Origin: Falsiroseomonas frigidaquae
Lineage (GTDB): Bacteria > Pseudomonadota > Alphaproteobacteria > Acetobacterales > Acetobacteraceae
Assembly: GCF_012163145.1 (NCBI RefSeq)
Contig: NZ_JAAVTX010000001.1
Span: 124,001-188,000, forward strand
Length of the DNA: 64,000 bases
Direction of reading: 5' to 3'
Made by a program: the position numbers and the translations under genes
Notes under the pieces: model-generated
What the model saw: only the letters and a program-made list of their open reading frames with translations
Database searches by the model: none
What the model was told of the DNA's origin: nothing
Part shown: in pieces, positions 25,211 through 37,113 of the stretch
Position numbering within the stretch: the first letter of the stretch is position 1
Layout of the letters: each line of letters starts with the position of its first letter

Positions 25211-26360
25211 GACCGAGGTGCTGGTCGCCGGCGCCGGACCCGTCGGCCTGGCCCTGGCGCTGGCCCTGACGCGGCGCGGCATGGCGGTGCGGGTGCTGGA
25301 GAAGCGGGAGGGCCTGTCCGCCGCCTCCCGCGCCTCCACCGTCCATCCGCCGACACTGGATGCGCTGGAGGAACTCGGCGTGCTGGCGCCGCTGTTGCCG
25401 GGCGGCGTCCGGGTGGACCGGATCCTTTGGCAGCAGGTGGAGGCGGGCGCCAGGGTGGGGGCCAAGGCCGGGATCGACCTCGGCATCCTCGGCGGCGAGA
25501 CCGGCTTCCCCTTCCGCTGGCATCGCGAACAGCAGGACCTGACGCCGGCCCTGCTCGCCGCGCTGCCCACGGGCAGCGTGCGCTTCGGCGCCGGGGTGAC
25601 GGCGCTGGCGCAGGATGATGCCGGGGTGACGCTGCGCGCGGCGGATGGCAGCACGCATCGCGCCCGCTACGCCGTGGGTTGCGACGGCGCCTCCGGTGCC
25701 ATCCGCGGCCTGGCGGGGATTGGCGCGGAGACCAGTGACTACGCCCATCGCGTGCTGCGGCTGCTGACACCGCTGGACCTGCGGGATGTGGTGCCGGGGC
25801 TGGATGGGCTGGGCTACCTGTTCGACGGGGACGGGTCCTGTTCGCTGCTGCGGATGCCGGAGAACTGGCGCCTGATCTTCCGTATCCACCCCGACATGTC
25901 GGACGCGGATGCGATGGCGGAAGCGCATGCCCGCGCCCGCATCGCGCGCTTCCTGCCATCGGCGCAGGACATGGAGATTTCGGGCCGCGACGTCTATGGC
26001 GTGAGCCGCGCCATGGCCACCAGCTACCGCGCCGGGCGGGTGCTGCTGGCGGGCGATGCGGCCCACCTGACCAATACGCGCGGCGGCATGAACATGAATG
26101 CCGGCATCCATGACGCGATGACGCTGGCGGCCACGCTGGACCTGGTGCTGGGCGGCGAGCCGGAGCGGCTGTTGCAGGACTGGGCCGATGCGCGCCTGGC
26201 GGTGGTGCGCGACGCGCTGCTGCCCCGGACCGACAGCCGCGTCTCGGGCAGCCCGGCGGAGGAAGTCGCCCGGATGGCGGCCCTGTCGCCCGATGGGCAG
26301 CGGATCTGGGCGCGGCAGGCCTCGATGCTGGACCTCGCCCGGATCGGGATGCCCACATGA
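25200..26360 (+). CDS. FAD-dependent monooxygenase (aromatic hydroxylase type)
   Basis: A 386-residue group A flavoprotein monooxygenase. The FAD-binding GxGxxG loop is VLVAGAGPVGLALALAL at the N-terminus, the DG motif is VGCDGASGAIRGLAG, and the GD motif is LLAGDAAHLTNTRGGMNMN. These enzymes hydroxylate aromatic or related substrates with NAD(P)H and O2. It overlaps the PrpD-like gene by 11 bp and the racemase-fold gene by 4 bp (ATGA), so the three form a translationally coupled unit. The specific substrate cannot be read from the sequence. Confidence 0.9.
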   Translation: MYGETEVLVAGAGPVGLALALALTRRGMAVRVLEKREGLSAASRASTVHPPTLDALEELGVLAPLLPGGVRVDRILWQQVEAGARVGAKAGIDLGILGGETGFPFRWHREQQDLTPALLAALPTGSVRFGAGVTALAQDDAGVTLRAADGSTHRARYAVGCDGASGAIRGLAGIGAETSDYAHRVLRLLTPLDLRDVVPGLDGLGYLFDGDGSCSLLRMPENWRLIFRIHPDMSDADAMAEAHARARIARFLPSAQDMEISGRDVYGVSRAMATSYRAGRVLLAGDAAHLTNTRGGMNMNAGIHDAMTLAATLDLVLGGEPERLLQDWADARLAVVRDALLPRTDSRVSGSPAEEVARMAALSPDGQRIWARQASMLDLARIGMPT

Positions 26361-27106
26361 GCTGGCCCGCGCCGCGCCATGTGCCGACGCATCGCATCGG
26401 GCTGCTGGCACCCTCCGCGAACCCGGCGGTGGAGCCGGAGCTGCGCGACCTGCTGGTGCCCGGCGCCGCGCTGCATGTCACCCGCCTGCCGGTGATGCCG
26501 GGCACCACGCTGGAGCAGCGTAACGCCGCCTACCCCGCCGCGATCGCCGCGGCGCTGGGGGATTTCGGCGCGCTGGCGCTGGATGCGATGGTGGTGGGCC
26601 TGACCGGGCCGAGCTACGCGCTGCCGCCCACGGAGGATGAGGCGCTGCAGGACCGCCTAGCCGCGACCGCCGGCAGCCCGGTGCTGCTGGCCGCGCGCGC
26701 CATCGCGCTGTCAGTCCAGGCGCTTGGCCGGCCCAGGCTGTTGCTGGTCTCACCCTATCCGGGCTGGCTGACGGAGCGTGCCGAACGCTACTGGCGTGCC
26801 GCGGGCCTGACGCTGGTGGACAGCCTGAAGCTCTCCGAGACCTTCCGCGCCTATGAGATGTCGCCGGAGGAGGTGGCGGATGGCCTGGCGCGTCTGTCGC
26901 CGCCGGCCGATTGCGCCGTGCTGCTCTCCGGCACCGGCATGCCGACGCTGGATGCCATGCAATGGATGCAGGGGCGCATCGGGGTGCCGATGCTGTCCTC
27001 GAACCTGGCCTGTGCCTTCGCGGTTTCGCAAAGGCTCGCGCTCGCCGCCAGCGCGACGCTGGCGGCCTGCTGCCCCGAACTGGCGCGGAAGCTTCAGGTT
27101 CAATAG
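26357..27106 (+). CDS. Asp/Glu racemase / arylmalonate decarboxylase-fold protein without catalytic cysteines
   Basis: A 249-residue relative of maleate isomerase and arylmalonate decarboxylase (AMDase). The LLSGTGMPTLDAMQ block (189-202) aligns with the AMDase LLSCGGLLTLDA block holding its catalytic cysteine; here that residue is Gly192. The first cysteine site of racemases corresponds to Gly81 in VVGLTGPSY (AMDase also has glycine there). Its cysteines (186, 219, 238, 239) do not fall on the expected sites. It may be a lyase or isomerase with another mechanism, or a non-enzymatic member. It is the last gene of the operon, ending before a hairpin. Confidence 0.78.
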   Translation: MSWPAPRHVPTHRIGLLAPSANPAVEPELRDLLVPGAALHVTRLPVMPGTTLEQRNAAYPAAIAAALGDFGALALDAMVVGLTGPSYALPPTEDEALQDRLAATAGSPVLLAARAIALSVQALGRPRLLLVSPYPGWLTERAERYWRAAGLTLVDSLKLSETFRAYEMSPEEVADGLARLSPPADCAVLLSGTGMPTLDAMQWMQGRIGVPMLSSNLACAFAVSQRLALAASATLAACCPELARKLQVQ

Positions 27107-27120
27107 CTTCCGGAGAAGGA

Positions 27121-27143
27121 GATCCGTCCGAGCTGGACGGATC
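27121..27143. terminator. Hairpin between convergent genes
   Basis: A perfect 9-bp stem (27121-27129 with 27135-27143, loop GAGCT) lies between the stop codons of two convergent genes. There is no T-tract on either strand, so it is probably a weak bidirectional terminator. Confidence 0.45.
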
Positions 27144-27154
27144 GAGCTACCGAC

Positions 27155-27592
27155 CTACTTGGTGCGCTGCTTCCGGGCGGCGTAGCGGGCGTCCCGCTTG
27201 GCCTTCTGCTCGGCGGCCATGGCCAGCGCGCGGGCCTTCTTCTCGGCGTCCAGGATCACGCTGCGGTTCTGCGCGTCGATCTCGGCGACGCGCGCGCGCT
27301 GCGCTTCCTCGGCGGCCAGGCGCTCGGCTTCCTTGCGCGCGATGGCGGCGGCGGCCTCGGCTGCGGCCTTCTCGGCGGCGATCAGGGCGGCCTCGGCGGC
27401 CTTCTCGGCTGCGCGTTCCGCGATCCGGGCGGCGCGGGCATCGGCAATTGCCTTCTGCTCCGCCATCTTCCGCTGGACCTCGGGGTCGTCGAGGCGCGCC
27501 TTCAGCGCCTGGAACTTCTCCGCGGTCTTCTTTCGGGCCTCTTCCGCCGCGTTGCGACGGTCATTGAAGTCGAACAGTTTTCGTGCCTGCAT
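27155..27592 (-). CDS. DUF6481-like alanine/lysine/glutamate-rich coiled-coil protein
   Basis: A 145-residue, highly charged and almost entirely helical protein with no membrane segment. A basic N-terminus (FDFNDRRNAAEEARKK) and basic tail (RDARYAARKQRTK) flank a long alanine-rich coiled-coil region (about 20-130). It matches my recollection of the alphaproteobacterial family DUF6481, whose function is unknown. The charge pattern suggests RNA, DNA or ribosome association, but this is inference. The low-complexity composition makes homology calls less reliable. Confidence 0.65.
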   Translation of the reverse strand: MQARKLFDFNDRRNAAEEARKKTAEKFQALKARLDDPEVQRKMAEQKAIADARAARIAERAAEKAAEAALIAAEKAAAEAAAAIARKEAERLAAEEAQRARVAEIDAQNRSVILDAEKKARALAMAAEQKAKRDARYAARKQRTK

Positions 27593-27762
27593 GGCCGCTA
27601 TGTAGACCCTGCGCTCCTCCCGGAAAAGGGGGGATCGCTGCGCGTCCGGTGCAACCCTCCCCTGAATTGGCGGGAAGCGCTGCTTTTCCCGCTATTCCGG
27701 CGCGGCTTGTGCGCCGCTGCGCCTGCCCATAAAGCTGATGCGGCACCAGCGGAGCAGCCGGC

Positions 27763-28950
27763 CTGAAAGCGCATCACGTCTTCCTGCATGTGCCGAAGAC
27801 CGCCGGCTCCACGCTCCGCACCGTGCTGTCCCGCCAGTATGGCGCGCGGCACGTGCTGTATTTCGACCTGGGCCATGGCGATACGCGGCCGATGGCGGAG
27901 ATGGTGGCCCAGGCGCGGGCCCGCGCGGGGGCCGTCGACATCCGGCTGTATACCGGCCACCAGTATCTCGGCCTGCATGCGGCGCTGGGCGAGCCCTGCC
28001 TCTACTTCACCCTGCTGCGGGATCCGGTCGAGCGGGCGCTGTCCGAATATTTCTATGCCTTCAGCTATCCGCACCACGCGCAGCGGGCGGAAATCCTGTC
28101 CGGCGCGTTGGGGCCGATGGAGTTCCTCACCCGCCGGCATGGCGGCGGCAATGCGCAGGCGCAGCAGATCGGCGGCCGGTCGCGACGCCCCTTGCTGGAG
28201 GCGGCCCTGGCCAACCTGCACCACACCCTCGCGGTGGTGGGGGTGGCGGAGGAATTCGAGCGGTCCCTGCTGCTGATCGCCCGCCGCCTGGGCTGGTCGC
28301 CGCCGGTGCATGTGGCCCGCAACGTGACCCGGCTGGCGCCCGAGCAGGCGGCGGCGCGGAAGGTCGCGCGCGGCGAGGCGGCGGCGCATCGCGGCCTGTT
28401 CGCCACCGACCAGGCGCTGTACGCGGCCGCCCGGGCCCGCCTGGACGCCGATTGCGCGGCGGAGGGCGCGGATTTCGAACGGGCGCTGGCCGCCTTCCGC
28501 CGCTGCCAGGCAGCGCTGGCGGAAGGCGCCGGCGATGCGGTGTTCGAACGCTATGAATTCCGCGGCGACGACGCCCTGCCCCCCTGGGCCGCCGCGGTGC
28601 TGGCCGGGCCGGACCATGCCGAGGTCGCCGGCTTCCTGGCCCAGCCGCCCCGCCCGTTTCAGCCGCCGGTGAACCTGCATGGGCAGGTGGAGCGTGTGGA
28701 GGGCGGCCTGGTGCAGGGCTGGGCCACGGATCTGATGGCGCTGCGGCCGGTGACCCTGCGGCTGATGGCGGGCGATACGCCGCTCGGCGCCACCCGCGCG
28801 CAGCTTTTCCACCCCGGCGAGGCGCCCGCGCGCTTCGCCCGCGGCTGCTGCGGCTTCCGGCTGCGCCTGCCGGAAGGCGCCGGCCCGCTGCGGCTGGTGG
28901 CGGAGGGGACGAATATCGCCCTGCCCGATCCGGACGGCCTGCTCGGGTAA
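27763..28950 (+). CDS. Sulfotransferase-family protein with C-terminal beta domain; likely CTG start
   Basis: A PAPS-dependent sulfotransferase-like protein. The 5'-phosphosulfate loop is HVFLHVPKTAGSTLRTVL and the 3'-phosphate region LLRDPVERALSEYFYAF. The first ATG/GTG/TTG in frame is GTG 27790, which would remove the beta strand in front of the PKTAGST loop. The frame is open back to 27739, and the CTG at 27763 has GGAG at 27751-27754, so a CTG start (395 residues) is favoured. The last ~90 residues (GQVERVEGGLVQGWATD onward) resemble a small domain found at the end of glycosyltransferases and sulfotransferases in this group. It may modify a surface polysaccharide. Confidence 0.75.
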   Translation: MKAHHVFLHVPKTAGSTLRTVLSRQYGARHVLYFDLGHGDTRPMAEMVAQARARAGAVDIRLYTGHQYLGLHAALGEPCLYFTLLRDPVERALSEYFYAFSYPHHAQRAEILSGALGPMEFLTRRHGGGNAQAQQIGGRSRRPLLEAALANLHHTLAVVGVAEEFERSLLLIARRLGWSPPVHVARNVTRLAPEQAAARKVARGEAAAHRGLFATDQALYAAARARLDADCAAEGADFERALAAFRRCQAALAEGAGDAVFERYEFRGDDALPPWAAAVLAGPDHAEVAGFLAQPPRPFQPPVNLHGQVERVEGGLVQGWATDLMALRPVTLRLMAGDTPLGATRAQLFHPGEAPARFARGCCGFRLRLPEGAGPLRLVAEGTNIALPDPDGLLG

Positions 28951-28989
28951 GCCTTCGCCCTTCACGCCTGACAGGCTATAGGCCCCGGC

Positions 28990-30621
28990 ATGAGTGACAC
29001 CTCGGCCCTCGACAACGTCGCGCGCGAAGCCGCGCGGCGGCGCACCTTCGCCATCATCGCCCACCCGGACGCCGGCAAGACCACGCTGACGGAGAAGCTG
29101 CTGCTCAAGGGCGGCGCCATCCAGCTGGCCGGTGCCGTGCGCGCCAAGGGCAATGCGCGGCGCACCCGGTCCGACTGGATGAAGATCGAGCAGGATCGCG
29201 GCATCTCCGTCGCGACCAGCGTGATGACCTTCGAGCGCGACGGCATGGTGTTCAACCTGCTCGACACGCCGGGCCACGAGGATTTCTCGGAAGACACCTA
29301 TCGCACCCTGACCGCGGTGGACGCGGCTGTAATGGTGCTGGACGCCGCGAAAGGTATCGAGAGTCAAACTCGAAAACTGTTCGAGGTGTGCCGGCTGCGG
29401 GACATCCCGATCGTCACCTTCGTCAACAAGATGGACCGCGAGGCGCGCGACCCCTTCGAGCTGATCGACGAGATCCAGCAGACCCTGGCGCTGGACGCCG
29501 CCCCCGTGGCCTGGCCGGTCGGCCGCGCCAATACCTTCTGGGGCACCTACGACATCCTGGCGAAGCGCCTGATGCCGGTGGATGCGACGGAGGAAGGCGG
29601 CATCCCGGTGGAGGGGCCGGACGACCCGAAGATCGCGGCGCTGGTGGGCGAGGAACGCGCCACCCAGCTCTATGAGGACATCCTGCTGGCGGAGGCCGGG
29701 CTGGCGGCTTTCGACCTGGCGAAGTTCCGCGAAGGCACCCTCACCCCGGTCTATTTCGGCTCCGCGCTGCGCGATTTCGGCGTCGGCCACCTGTTGGAGG
29801 GTCTGGCCGATTTCGCCCCGCCGCCCGGCGACCGCGAATCCGACAAGCGCCCGGTGCATGCGGCGGAGGAGAAGCTGACCGGCTTCGTCTTCAAGGTGCA
29901 GGCCAACATGGACCCGAACCACCGGGACCGCGTGGCCTTCGTGCGGCTGTGCTCCGGCCGGCTGACCAAGGGCATGCGGCTGCGCCAGGTCCGCACCGGC
30001 AAGCAGGTGCCGGTGAACGCGCCGCTGTTCTTCTTCGCCAAGGAACGCCAGGTGGCGGAGGAGGCCTGGCCCGGCGACGTGGTCGGCATCGCCAACCACG
30101 GCACGCTGCGCATCGGTGACACGCTGACCGAGGGCGAGGACATCAACTTCCGGGGCGTCCCGAGCTTCGCGCCGGAAATCCTGCGCCATGTGCGGCTCGG
30201 CGACCCGATGCTGGCGAAGAAGCTGCGCACCGCGCTGGACCAGCTGGCGGAGGAAGGCGTGGTGCAGGTGTTCCGGCCGCTCGATGGGTCCCCGCCCGTG
30301 GTCGGCGTGGTCGGGCAGCTGCAGCTCGATGTGCTGAAGTCGCGGCTGGCCTTCGAATACAGCGTGCCCGCCGGCTTCGACGAGACGCGCTGGCAGACCA
30401 TGCGCTGGATCTCCTCGCCCCAGGGGGGTCCGGGGGGCGGCCGCGCCGCGATCGAGAAATGGGCCGCCACCAACCGCGGCGACACCGCGACGGACCATGA
30501 CGGCGAATACGTTGCCCTGTTCGGCAGCGACTGGCGCCGCAAGCGGGCGGAGGAGGAATTTCCGGACCTGCGCTTCGACGCGGTGCGGGAACAGAGCGGG
30601 CTGGTCGCGATGGTGCGCTGA
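28990..30621 (+). CDS. prfC: Peptide chain release factor 3 (RF3)
   Basis: A 543-residue translational GTPase that removes RF1/RF2 from the ribosome after termination. The G-motifs are AHPDAGKTTLTEKLL (G1), DTPGHEDF (G3) and NKMDR (G4). The RF3-specific DWMKIEQDRGISV region distinguishes it from EF-G and tetracycline-protection proteins. Length is normal for RF3 (about 530). It lies 39 bp after the sulfotransferase and converges on the OmpA-like gene. Confidence 0.96.
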   Translation: MSDTSALDNVAREAARRRTFAIIAHPDAGKTTLTEKLLLKGGAIQLAGAVRAKGNARRTRSDWMKIEQDRGISVATSVMTFERDGMVFNLLDTPGHEDFSEDTYRTLTAVDAAVMVLDAAKGIESQTRKLFEVCRLRDIPIVTFVNKMDREARDPFELIDEIQQTLALDAAPVAWPVGRANTFWGTYDILAKRLMPVDATEEGGIPVEGPDDPKIAALVGEERATQLYEDILLAEAGLAAFDLAKFREGTLTPVYFGSALRDFGVGHLLEGLADFAPPPGDRESDKRPVHAAEEKLTGFVFKVQANMDPNHRDRVAFVRLCSGRLTKGMRLRQVRTGKQVPVNAPLFFFAKERQVAEEAWPGDVVGIANHGTLRIGDTLTEGEDINFRGVPSFAPEILRHVRLGDPMLAKKLRTALDQLAEEGVVQVFRPLDGSPPVVGVVGQLQLDVLKSRLAFEYSVPAGFDETRWQTMRWISSPQGGPGGGRAAIEKWAATNRGDTATDHDGEYVALFGSDWRRKRAEEEFPDLRFDAVREQSGLVAMVR

Positions 30622-30626
30622 CCCGG

Positions 30627-30646
30627 CCCGGGCTCAGTTGCCCGGG
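30627..30646. terminator. Hairpin at the prfC/OmpA convergent junction
   Basis: CCCGGGC-TCAGTT-GCCCGGG forms a 7-bp perfect GC stem starting 6 bp after the prfC stop and overlapping the last codons of the opposing gene. It lacks a T-tract. Confidence 0.4.
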
Positions 30647-31011
30647 ATGATCTCCACCCGGCGGCTATGCGGGTCCAGCCGGGAGTGGACGTCGCGCGGC
30701 TCGGCCGGCGGGGTGGTGATCTCCAGCCGCTCCGGCACCACGCCAAGGCGCTCCAGTTCCTCCGCCACCGCCTCCGCCCGGCGCCGGCTGAACAGCCCAT
30801 CCAGCCGCGGCCCCTGCTGTTCCTGCGCGAAGCCGCGGATGGTGATGGGGCCGGAGCTGGTGCGGGCGATCTGCTCCAGCAGCGCCAGGCAGGGCTCGTC
30901 CAGCGCCGCGCTGCCGCGGGGGAACAGGCAGGCGGGGGGTTCGGGCTGTGCCAGAGCCGGGGTGGTGGCGAACAGGAGCAGGGCGAGAAGGGCGCGCATG
31001 GCGGCAGGCAT
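30634..31011 (-). CDS. OmpA-like periplasmic peptidoglycan-associated domain protein
   Basis: A small protein of 125 residues. The signal peptide MRALLALLLFATTPALA is cut before QPEPP. The rest is a compact OmpA-type domain: SAALDEPCLALLEQIA, ITIRGFAQEQ, LSRRRAEAVAEELERLGV-like segments (LFSRRRAEAVAEELERLGVV), and a C-terminal SRRVEIIP. No beta-barrel or lipobox is seen. It is shorter than usual OmpA domains and contains two cysteines that could form a disulfide. ATGs at 31011 and 30999 are both possible starts. Confidence 0.72.
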   Translation of the reverse strand: MPAAMRALLALLLFATTPALAQPEPPACLFPRGSAALDEPCLALLEQIARTSSGPITIRGFAQEQQGPRLDGLFSRRRAEAVAEELERLGVVPERLEITTPPAEPRDVHSRLDPHSRRVEIIPGN

Positions 31012-31105
31012 CCCACGTCCGGCCACGGATGGCGAGCGCCCGGCTTGACGTTCCGCCTTCGTTCGCCCTAATCCGGCTTCAGGCCGCCAGCCGGGAAGAC
31101 CGCCC

Positions 31106-34908
<3,803 letters not shown>

Positions 34909-34911
34909 CCG

Positions 34912-34945
34912 GGATTACGCGGCGGGTGGACCCGCCGCGTAATCC
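34912..34945. terminator. Near-perfect 34-bp palindrome at the gyrB/cupin convergent junction
   Basis: The arms 34912-34927 and 34930-34945 are complementary over 16 bp, leaving a two-base centre. The element begins 4 bp after the gyrB stop and includes the last eight sense codons and the stop codon of the opposing cupin gene. It would form a very stable RNA hairpin in both directions and probably ends both transcripts; there is no T-tract. Confidence 0.6.
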
Positions 34946-35325
34946 GCCTCCGCCACCTGCTCCAGCCACGCCACCGCGGCGCCATCCTGCCTTTCCTGGA
35001 TGGCGATGTGGCTCATCGCCGTGCTGGCGGTCGCGCCGTGCCAGTGCTTCTCGCCGGGCGGAAACCAGACCACGTCGCCGGGGCGGATGACCTCCACTGT
35101 CCCACCCTCCCGCTGCACCCAGCCGCAGCCGGAGGTCACGAACAGCGTCTGGCCGAGCGGATGCGTGTGCCAGGCGGTGCGTGCGCCGGGCTCGAAGGTC
35201 ACCAGTGCACCGGCGGCACGCGCCGGGTCGGGCGCCTCGAATAGCGGGTCGATGCGGACCCTGCCGGTGAAGTAGCTGGCGGGGCCCTGGCCCGATGGCC
35301 GCGAACCGGCGCGCATGATGTCCAT
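34915..35325 (-). CDS. Cupin-domain protein resembling manganese hydroxynitrile lyase-type cupins
   Basis: A 136-residue single-domain cupin. Metal ligands are visible in AWHTHPLGQ (two His and a Gln) and in GEKHWHG (His). The overall pattern ([34 protein letters not shown]) closely resembles the small cupins that include Granulicella hydroxynitrile lyase. Many of these proteins have no known physiological role. AAGGGAG lies before the ATG at 35325. The C-terminus is encoded by one arm and loop of the palindrome at 34912-34945. Confidence 0.85.
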   Translation of the reverse strand: MDIMRAGSRPSGQGPASYFTGRVRIDPLFEAPDPARAAGALVTFEPGARTAWHTHPLGQTLFVTSGCGWVQREGGTVEVIRPGDVVWFPPGEKHWHGATASTAMSHIAIQERQDGAAVAWLEQVAEADYAAGPPAA

Positions 35326-35407
35326 GGTGATCTCCCTTGAGACTGCGCAGCATGGCACCGGCCGGCCAGGGCCGCAGCCGCCTCAAGCAGCCGTGTTCAC
35401 GCCGGGC

Positions 35408-35435
35408 TGGACCTGCACGACCGCGCCCTTATACT
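35408..35435 (+). promoter_or_regulatory. Possible promoter of the DUF1428-VOC-VOC operon
   Basis: TATACT at 35430-35435 is a good -10 in a GC-rich background; TGGACC at 35408-35413 is a 4/6 match to -35, 16 bp away. It precedes a strong GGAGG site at 35456-35460. Confidence 0.45.
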
Positions 35436-35466
35436 TCACTCATCGGTTAAGTTTTGGAGGGTGATG

Positions 35467-35814
35467 ATGAACTACGTCGATGGCTTCGTGGCCGCGGTGC
35501 CCGCCGCCAACAAGCAGGCCTATCTCGACCATGCACGCCAGGCGCTGCCGATGTTCAAGGAATTCGGCGTGCTCCGCATGGTGGAATGCTGGGGCGACGA
35601 CGTGCCGGACGGCAAGGTCACCGACTTCAAGGGTGCGGTGAAGGCCAAGGCGGATGAGGTGGTGGTCTTCTCCTGGATCGAATGGCCCTCCAAGGCGGTG
35701 CGCGACGCCGGCATGAAGCGGATGATGGAGGATCCGCGCATGAAGGACATGAAGATGCCCTTCGACGGCCAGCGCATGATCTATGGCGGCTTCCAGCCCA
35801 TCCTCGACGCCTGA
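35467..35814 (+). CDS. DUF1428-family protein
   Basis: A 115-residue protein starting NYVDGFVAAVP with VECWGDDVPDGKVTDF in the middle, the pattern of DUF1428 (dimeric alpha/beta barrel fold, function unknown). GGAGG at 35456-35460 gives proper spacing to the third of three consecutive in-frame start codons (GTG 35461, ATG 35464, ATG 35467). It is followed by two VOC-superfamily genes with short gaps, so it probably works with them, perhaps in stress or detoxification. That is inference from context. Confidence 0.85.
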   Translation: MNYVDGFVAAVPAANKQAYLDHARQALPMFKEFGVLRMVECWGDDVPDGKVTDFKGAVKAKADEVVVFSWIEWPSKAVRDAGMKRMMEDPRMKDMKMPFDGQRMIYGGFQPILDA

Positions 35815-35828
35815 GGGGAACCAGGGAC

Positions 35829-36587
35829 ATGGCAAACCCGCATGGCAGCTTCATCTGGTATGAGCTGCTGACCAGCGACCCCGAGGCCGCCACGCGCTTC
35901 TATGCCGGGCTGCTCGGCTGGCAGGAGAGCCGCTTTGAAGTCCAGCCCGACTACCGCATCCTCAGCCGCGAGGCGGAGGGCATCGGCGGCATGATGCAGG
36001 CGCCGCAGGGCGTGCCGCCCGGCTGGCTCGGCTATATCGGCGTCGATGACGTGGACGCCTCGGTGGCGGCCATCACCGCGGATGGCGGCCAGGTGCAGAT
36101 GCCGGCGCGGGATGTGCCGTGCGTCGGGCGCATCGCCATGGTGACGGACCCGCATGGCGCCCCTTTCTACGTCATGCGTGGCGCCAGCGACCGCGAGAGC
36201 ACCAGCTACGCGCCGGATGCGGTCGGGCATTGCGCCTGGAACGAGCTGGGCGCCGGGGCGCTGGAGCCGGCGGTGGAATTCTACGCGCGGCATTTCGGCT
36301 GGTCGCGCGGCGGGCTTCTGCCGATGGGCGAGATGGGCGGCTACCAGCTCATGGAACAGCAGGGCCGCGCCTTCGGCGCCATCATGCCGCAGCAAGGCGG
36401 CGCGCCGCCGATGTGGCGCTTCTACTTCCGCGTCCCCGCCATCGAGGCCGCGGCGCAGCAGGTGAAGGACGGCGGCGGCCAGATCCTGCACGGACCGGCG
36501 GAGGTGCCGGGCGGCGACAGGATCATCATCGGCTTGGACCCGCAGGGCGCCGTCTTCGCGCTGGTCGGCAAGGCAGGTGCGGCATGA
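35829..36587 (+). CDS. VOC-superfamily (glyoxalase-like) protein with two modules
   Basis: A 252-residue protein made of two vicinal-oxygen-chelate domains (about 5-118 and 128-250). The first begins GSFIWYELLTSDPEAATRFY, the second GHCAWNELGAGALEPAVEFY. Proteins of this shape bind a metal and act on small electrophiles or antibiotics, but many are uncharacterised. It overlaps the next gene by ATGA. The substrate is not evident. Confidence 0.88.
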   Translation: MANPHGSFIWYELLTSDPEAATRFYAGLLGWQESRFEVQPDYRILSREAEGIGGMMQAPQGVPPGWLGYIGVDDVDASVAAITADGGQVQMPARDVPCVGRIAMVTDPHGAPFYVMRGASDRESTSYAPDAVGHCAWNELGAGALEPAVEFYARHFGWSRGGLLPMGEMGGYQLMEQQGRAFGAIMPQQGGAPPMWRFYFRVPAIEAAAQQVKDGGGQILHGPAEVPGGDRIIIGLDPQGAVFALVGKAGAA

Positions 36588-37021
36588 CCAAGGTCATCCA
36601 GTTCCTGTGGTTCGGGCGCGACATGCAGGCGGCGGTGCGCTGCTACACCTCGCTGATCCCGGGCTCCGCCATGGGTCCGGTACAGACCCCCATGGGCGGC
36701 GTCGAGGTCATGGAGTTCAACCTCGGCGACCAGCGCTACCGCGCCATGCAGACGGGCGCGCCCGAGACCTTCAACCAGAGCTTCTCGATCTCCGCCGAAT
36801 GCGAGACCCAGGCGGAGATCGACCATCTGTGGGACACGCTGAAGGAAGGCGGCGCGGAGGTGCGATGCGGCTGGCTGTGCGACCGCTGGGGCCTGTCCTG
36901 GCAGATCGTGCCGCGGGAGATGGGCACGCTGATGTCCGGCCCGAACGGCGCGCAGGTGGCGCAGGCGATGATGGGCATGGTGAAGCTCGACCTCGCCGCG
37001 CTGCGCCACGCGGCGGCGTAG
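36584..37021 (+). CDS. PhnB/3-dmu-9_3-mt-type VOC protein
   Basis: A 145-residue single-module protein of the family once named 3-demethylubiquinone methyltransferase-like (PF06983). Typical blocks are QFLWFGRDMQAAVRCYTSLIP near the N-terminus, QSFSISAECETQAEIDHLW and GWLCDRWGLSWQIVP. Despite the family name it has no methyltransferase fold; members belong to the glyoxalase superfamily. Its start overlaps the previous gene (ATGA), and together with DUF1428 it forms a three-gene unit. Confidence 0.88.
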   Translation: MTKVIQFLWFGRDMQAAVRCYTSLIPGSAMGPVQTPMGGVEVMEFNLGDQRYRAMQTGAPETFNQSFSISAECETQAEIDHLWDTLKEGGAEVRCGWLCDRWGLSWQIVPREMGTLMSGPNGAQVAQAMMGMVKLDLAALRHAAA

Positions 37022-37080
37022 AGCGTGATCCGCGAAGGCTGAATCGTCGCAGCGGCGAATCACCCTCTCGGCAAAGGCTG

Positions 37081-37110
37081 GACCATGATCCGTGTTCGCG
37101 GATCATGGTC
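37081..37110. terminator. 12-bp stem-loop between VOC operon and fliP
   Basis: The arms GACCATGATCCG (37081-37092) and CGGATCATGGTC (37099-37110) are perfectly complementary with loop TGTTCG. The element ends 4 bp before the fliP stop codon on the opposite strand, so it can terminate both convergent transcripts. It also marks the border of the flagellar island. Confidence 0.6.
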
Positions 37111-37113
37111 TGG

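Noticed and set aside
27598-30498. Open frame of 966 codons on the minus strand
   Set aside because: It lies antisense to the sulfotransferase and prfC genes, its translation is rich in Arg, Gly, Gln and His with no domain pattern; it is a high-GC shadow.
28990-30621. Elongation factor G or tetracycline-protection protein
   Set aside because: Length of 543 residues and the DWMKIEQDRGISV block indicate RF3.
36584-37021. Ubiquinone biosynthesis methyltransferase
   Set aside because: The family name is historical; the protein has a VOC/glyoxalase fold and no SAM-binding motif.
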